This document shows positions 21,786 through 24,833 of a DNA stretch of 24,833 bases, one piece after another. Source of the stretch: DQWO01 sp964478545 (GTDB lineage: Bacteria; Desulfobacterota; Anaeroferrophillalia; Anaeroferrophillales; Anaeroferrophillaceae). The stretch lies in contig CAYZIS010000033.1 in assembly GCA_964478545.1 (NCBI GenBank), positions 1 to 24,833 on the forward strand, written 5' to 3'. The notes beneath the pieces were generated by a model, which was not told where the DNA came from, made no database searches, and worked only from the letters and a program-made list of their open reading frames with translations. A program made the position numbers and the translations under genes. Numbering within the stretch: position 1 is the stretch's first letter; every line of letters starts with the position of its first letter.

Positions 21786-23504
21786 TTAAAAATCCCAGAA
21801 CGCGTCAATCTCTTCACCGGTAAAATTCCAGATTGCATCATGGGGAGATACCGGTTCTTCGAAAAATTCCGGAAGCCGGTCATCCAGGGCGGTAAAACCT
21901 GCCGCCTGATTAAAAGCACGCTCAGTCTTTAAAATTGACTTGCCCAGGCTTGTCACATCGGCAACAGTCAAGATACTGCCAAAACGGGCATTAATCATCT
22001 CCACCACCGCTGGCAGGGCGTCAGGATTATCCAACACCGCAAAAGCGACAAAGACACAAAGTCCCGTGCTGTCCACCGCCGCCGTGGCAATCTGCAGGTT
22101 CCGGGAAAGTTCCACCTGCCCCTCTTTCTGCAGTGGATCAACAAAGCCACCACATTTGAGGATATTGGTGGCCACTGTGTAGCCGGCCGTGTGATCGGCA
22201 CCCATGGTGGATGTACAATAAGTAATGCCGATGCCCTTCACCGACCGGGGATCATAGGCAGGAATGGCCTGGTCTTTGACCACCGGCACCCGGGTTTGGC
22301 CATAGACTTTTCCAGTCACTGCAGCCCCGGACCCCAGGATGCGCCCCAAAGGGGTCCCCTGCTGAATTTCCCCCAACAAGCCAAGGAAACCAGCACCATC
22401 GCCAAAATCAATCACCCCGGCTTCCATAGCCACCCCGATGGCAACCGCCGTCTCAATGGTATCAATCCCCATATCATCCATCAAGTGGTCGGCTTCCGCC
22501 AGGACATCCAGATCATCAATACAACAACCGGCACCCATAGCCCATATGGATTCATACTCAAACCCCGAGGTCACATAGTTGCCGTCCTTATCAACAAAAA
22601 CCTGGGAACACTGGATCACGCAGCCGGGATGACAACCATGCCTGGCTTTGCCACCCCGGGCATCGATCAATTCACGCATCTTCTCGCCGCTGATCTGGTC
22701 GTGGCCGTCAAACTGACCATAACGAAAATTTCGGGTGGGCAAACCGCCCACTTCGTTAACAATATTGATCAGGATATCAGTACCGTAATTTGGCAGGGCC
22801 TCACCTGAAACCGGATGGTCATGAAGGGCCTTGACAAACACCTTGGCCGCCACCTTGAATTTTTCCTCGTCCACCAGGGGGACAGTTTTCGGCGCACCCG
22901 CCGGATCGATAACAATATACTTGATCTTTTTCGATCCCATCACCGCACCCAGGCCACCCCGCCCCAGGCTACGCAATTTCCCATCGGGGTCCATGACCGA
23001 GATATTGGCCGCCGCCATCCGATTTTCTCCCGCCTGGCCAATGGACAAAACGCCTACATGATCAGGCAAAGAATCGACCACGGCAAAATTACCTTTGCCC
23101 ACCAGGACCGTTTCTTCGCTGATCGACACACCTTGGGTACTTACCTTCAGGCTGTAAAAGATATCTTTCTCCGGCAGACCCTCAACAATCAGGGCCTTGA
23201 TGCCCATGCGGGCCAACAACTGGGATGCCGTCCCCCCAGCATTACTCTCCTTAATGGTACCGGTCAACGGACTCTTAGCCCCGGCTGACAGCCGCCCGGA
23301 ATTAGCCGCCCGGGTACCGGACAGCAAACCGGGGGCAAAAACCAGTTTATTATATTTCCCCAGCGGATGGCAGGCAGGCGGCACCTCGGTGGCAATAATA
23401 GTTGACGTCAGCCCACGACCACCCAGGCCCAGCCAGTCAGCCGGAACATCTTCAATGCTGACGGTCAAATCCGTCATGTTTACCCGAAAAATTCTATCTA
23501 CCAT
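21786..23504 (-). CDS. aor: Aldehyde:ferredoxin oxidoreductase (tungsten enzyme)
   Basis: The 572-residue protein belongs to the AOR family, which oxidises aldehydes to acids with ferredoxin using a tungsten-bispterin cofactor and a 4Fe-4S cluster. Landmarks are the N-terminal RVNMTDLTV and LGGRGLTS segment, FAPGLLSGT with AGAKSPLTGTIKESNAGG (pterin binding), GRGGLGAVMGSKKIKYI, Cys 291/295/299 (GCHPGCVIQCS) with Cys483 (STGLCVF) as probable cluster ligands, and MGADHTAGYT. The first two cluster Cys are three residues apart, against two in the Pyrococcus enzyme. ATG at 23504 is chosen because AAGGTG lies about 6 nt upstream. It heads a minus-strand cluster with a winged-helix, MoaD-like and ThiF-like gene. 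The substrate is unknown. No convincing promoter was found. Confidence 0.95.
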   Translation of the reverse strand: MVDRIFRVNMTDLTVSIEDVPADWLGLGGRGLTSTIIATEVPPACHPLGKYNKLVFAPGLLSGTRAANSGRLSAGAKSPLTGTIKESNAGGTASQLLARMGIKALIVEGLPEKDIFYSLKVSTQGVSISEETVLVGKGNFAVVDSLPDHVGVLSIGQAGENRMAAANISVMDPDGKLRSLGRGGLGAVMGSKKIKYIVIDPAGAPKTVPLVDEEKFKVAAKVFVKALHDHPVSGEALPNYGTDILINIVNEVGGLPTRNFRYGQFDGHDQISGEKMRELIDARGGKARHGCHPGCVIQCSQVFVDKDGNYVTSGFEYESIWAMGAGCCIDDLDVLAEADHLMDDMGIDTIETAVAIGVAMEAGVIDFGDGAGFLGLLGEIQQGTPLGRILGSGAAVTGKVYGQTRVPVVKDQAIPAYDPRSVKGIGITYCTSTMGADHTAGYTVATNILKCGGFVDPLQKEGQVELSRNLQIATAAVDSTGLCVFVAFAVLDNPDALPAVVEMINARFGSILTVADVTSLGKSILKTERAFNQAAGFTALDDRLPEFFEEPVSPHDAIWNFTGEEIDAFWDF

Positions 23505-23654
23505 TATCACACCTTCATCCGCTAAAAAGCTAATCCGTAAACATCGTGACAACCACCATCCCTATCGACAAACATCTTTGTATAAGCTGGCAAAAATGTA
23601 CCACATTGTCAAGAAAAAGTTTCGTATTTTCTGCTGGTTACATAAGAAACAAAT

Positions 23655-24352
23655 CCGGTACAGGCGAACAGCCCATTCATCTTCGTTGAAAAAAGCATCA
23701 CGATCTTCATCATGGAAGATATAGTCACGACCGGCGGTGCGGCCCAGCAGCGGATTCCAGTAAAACAGCCGATCACCGTCGATATAGTCGGAACCATTGA
23801 ACAATGGCATATAGACAAGATCGATATTCACCAGATCGAAGAAAACACTGATTTTTGCAGCATCGGAAAAAGCTTTCAGGTACTCGGTATCCCGACCGCA
23901 GAAAAATGACTTCCAATCCTTGGGAAAAAGATCATTGACAAACAGTAAATCACCAGTTCCCCAGGTCAACACTTGGCGGCCAATCTTGACATCAACAAAA
24001 TCCAATGGAAAAAAATCAGGGACAGTTCCCGTAAGTCCGCAAGGTAATCATCGGTAACCGGATCAGCGAGGAAATCATTCTTGAACCTCAGCATCCCCCA
24101 ACCGAAATCGACATTCAATTCCAGCTGCACCCGGGCTTCGGCCAGGGAGGTATGTTTTTCATCAACAGGATCAACCAAACGACGACCGGTCCGTAACTCA
24201 ACAAAACCATTACTGTCAATCCCGGCATCGTCCAGGGACTGGCACACGGATGTCCAGAGGTTGTCGGCAACCGCCGGAGAAATCCCGATGGCACCAACAG
24301 AAAAAATCAGCAAAAGCAGGAAAGGCAAGAAGCGGCACAGGCGATTGATCAT
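23655..24352 (-). pseudogene. DUF1302-like outer-membrane protein, frameshifted and truncated
   Basis: The first frame (from ATG at 24352) has a signal peptide (FLPFLLLLIFSVGAIG, cleavage near AVA) and a barrel start (NGFVELRTGRRLVD, ARVQLELNVDFGWGMLRFK, YLADLRELSLIFF). It then shifts by one at a 7-base A run (24009-24015); an eighth A would join it to LDFVDVKIGRQVLTWGTGDL and on to DRLFYWNPLLGRTAG and DEWAVRLYR. After 23655 the recognisable sequence ends, so roughly half of the barrel is missing. The family resemblance is to DUF1302-type outer-membrane proteins that travel with LolA-like proteins and RND transporters. The shift could be a sequencing slip, but the truncation is independent evidence of decay. 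Confidence 0.75.
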
Positions 24353-24453
24353 CTTCTCACTTCCCGTGGCGGACGGCGCAGGTAGCGTTCGGTAAAGATA
24401 CGCTCTTTCAACCCGATATCATAGGTAATGCCGCTGAATTCACTCACCGTTTC
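24349..24453 (-). pseudogene. C-terminal remnant of LolA-like outer-membrane lipoprotein-sorting protein
   Basis: Thirty-four codons (SEFSGITYDIGLKERIFTER, then YLRRPPREVRR) end in TGA overlapping the ATG of the next gene (ATGA). The DIGL-ERIFTERYLRRPP ending is typical of LolA-like lipoprotein-sorting proteins that accompany RND transporters. Its coding sequence stops exactly at the miniature element starting at 24455, so the rest was removed or displaced. Confidence 0.7.
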
Positions 24454-24454
24454 T

Positions 24455-24706
24455 CAGCAGTGTCCGGTATGTTTTTTGCGTCAGGTTCAATGTCGTCAAC
24501 CGGTGCTGTTTCAAACGCAACATCGTGAGGGTAGCCCGTTGCTTTTCCCGGCGATTGGAGCGTGAAAGTTGCCATGTTTGAGCCCTACAGGGCGAGTTTG
24601 GCAACTTTAGCGTAATGAGCCGCTGGAAAAGCAGACAATCGAGCACCAAAAAACGCTGAAATCAGCTCCGGTTAGACATATACAAGTTTTTTACCGAAGA
24701 CTACTG
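24455..24706. mobile_element. Miniature inverted-repeat element, family 2, copy B
   Basis: Second copy of the 21037-21287 element, in the same orientation, about 252 bp, with left end CAGCAGTGTCCGGTAT and right end (other strand) CAGTAGTCTTCGGTA. The central hairpin AAAGTTGCCA/TGGCAACTTT is unchanged. No clear target duplication was found, suggesting that one flank was rearranged after insertion. Confidence 0.75.
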
Positions 24707-24833
24707 ACTAAAACTGCAACATGTCAGGAATACATCAGATTAACATTTCAAACAGACTTTGCACACCGTGATCTACTCTTGATGGACTCGTAAAAAGTCT
24801 AAATTGCCATAAAAGAAGGTTAACTGCTTGATA
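24707..24833. other. Right edge, no gene seen
   Basis: No coding sequence is recognisable. GGACTCGTAAAAAGTC near 24784-24799 forms a small hairpin (GACT/AGTC) and may be the start of another dispersed repeat running off the window. Confidence 0.3.

Noticed and set aside
22191..23288. Long + strand frames opposite aor
   Set aside because: aor is a complete enzyme with all cofactor motifs; these frames have no recognisable product.
23585..23612. TTGACA upstream of aor (minus strand) as a promoter
   Set aside because: The only -10-like hexamers downstream (TTATAC, TATACA) are 21-22 bp away, too far for a normal sigma70 promoter.
1..24833. CRISPR arrays, tRNA or rRNA genes
   Set aside because: No regularly spaced repeat series, cloverleaf with a GTTC-type T-loop, or rRNA-like conserved block was noticed; weak cases would need a dedicated search.

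Overview
The window reads as chromosomal DNA of an anaerobic, Gram-negative bacterium, most likely a Desulfobacterota (former Deltaproteobacteria) relative. This is inferred from gene content: a tungsten-type aldehyde:ferredoxin oxidoreductase with its own MoaD/ThiF pair, a remnant of the anaerobic cobaltochelatase CbiK, a Feo ferrous-iron operon led by a DtxR regulator, a receiver-like gene fused to valS by start/stop overlap, a B12 riboswitch, and outer-membrane proteins. No rRNA, tRNA, CRISPR array or complete transposase gene was seen.

Left part (1-2745) is worn accessory DNA. It holds a direct-repeat edge, a C-terminal fragment of an ADP-ribosylglycohydrolase, a Phd/ParE-type toxin-antitoxin pair, the intact ADP-ribosylglycohydrolase, an unrecognised short ORF, and a WYL-type regulator reduced to its two ends by an internal in-frame deletion. 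A duplicated upstream region precedes a DnaQ-like exonuclease.

The middle (2746-17671) is tightly packed housekeeping and metal biology, all on the + strand: exonuclease, MscS channel, a very large AsmA-like DUF748 protein with a promoter almost on its start codon, then a four-gene ATGA-coupled operon (receiver-like/PopZ-like protein, valS, RluA-type pseudouridine synthase, CDF metal exporter). A well-formed promoter with a palindrome then drives the iron operon: DtxR-FeoA fusion (with a possible internal FeoA start), feoA, feoB, a Cys-rich FeoB-associated peptide and a DUF2325 protein.

At 17668-19508 a sigma70-like promoter, a cobalamin riboswitch, a candidate terminator switch and an OprB-like outer-membrane porin with aspartate-rich stretches form one unit, closed by an 18-bp palindrome. 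This is the most interesting unit here: a B12-controlled porin that might import cobalt or another cation.

The right part (19545-24833) is a minus-strand tungsten-enzyme cluster, read right to left as aor, small winged-helix protein, moaD-like, thiF-like and the cbiK tail. It has been invaded by two families of miniature inverted-repeat elements, two copies each, three of the four with plausible 6-7 bp target duplications. The moaD-like gene has TAG as its second codon, cbiK survives only as its last ~70 codons, and at the far right a DUF1302-like outer-membrane gene is frameshifted and truncated, with its upstream LolA-like partner cut by a miniature element.
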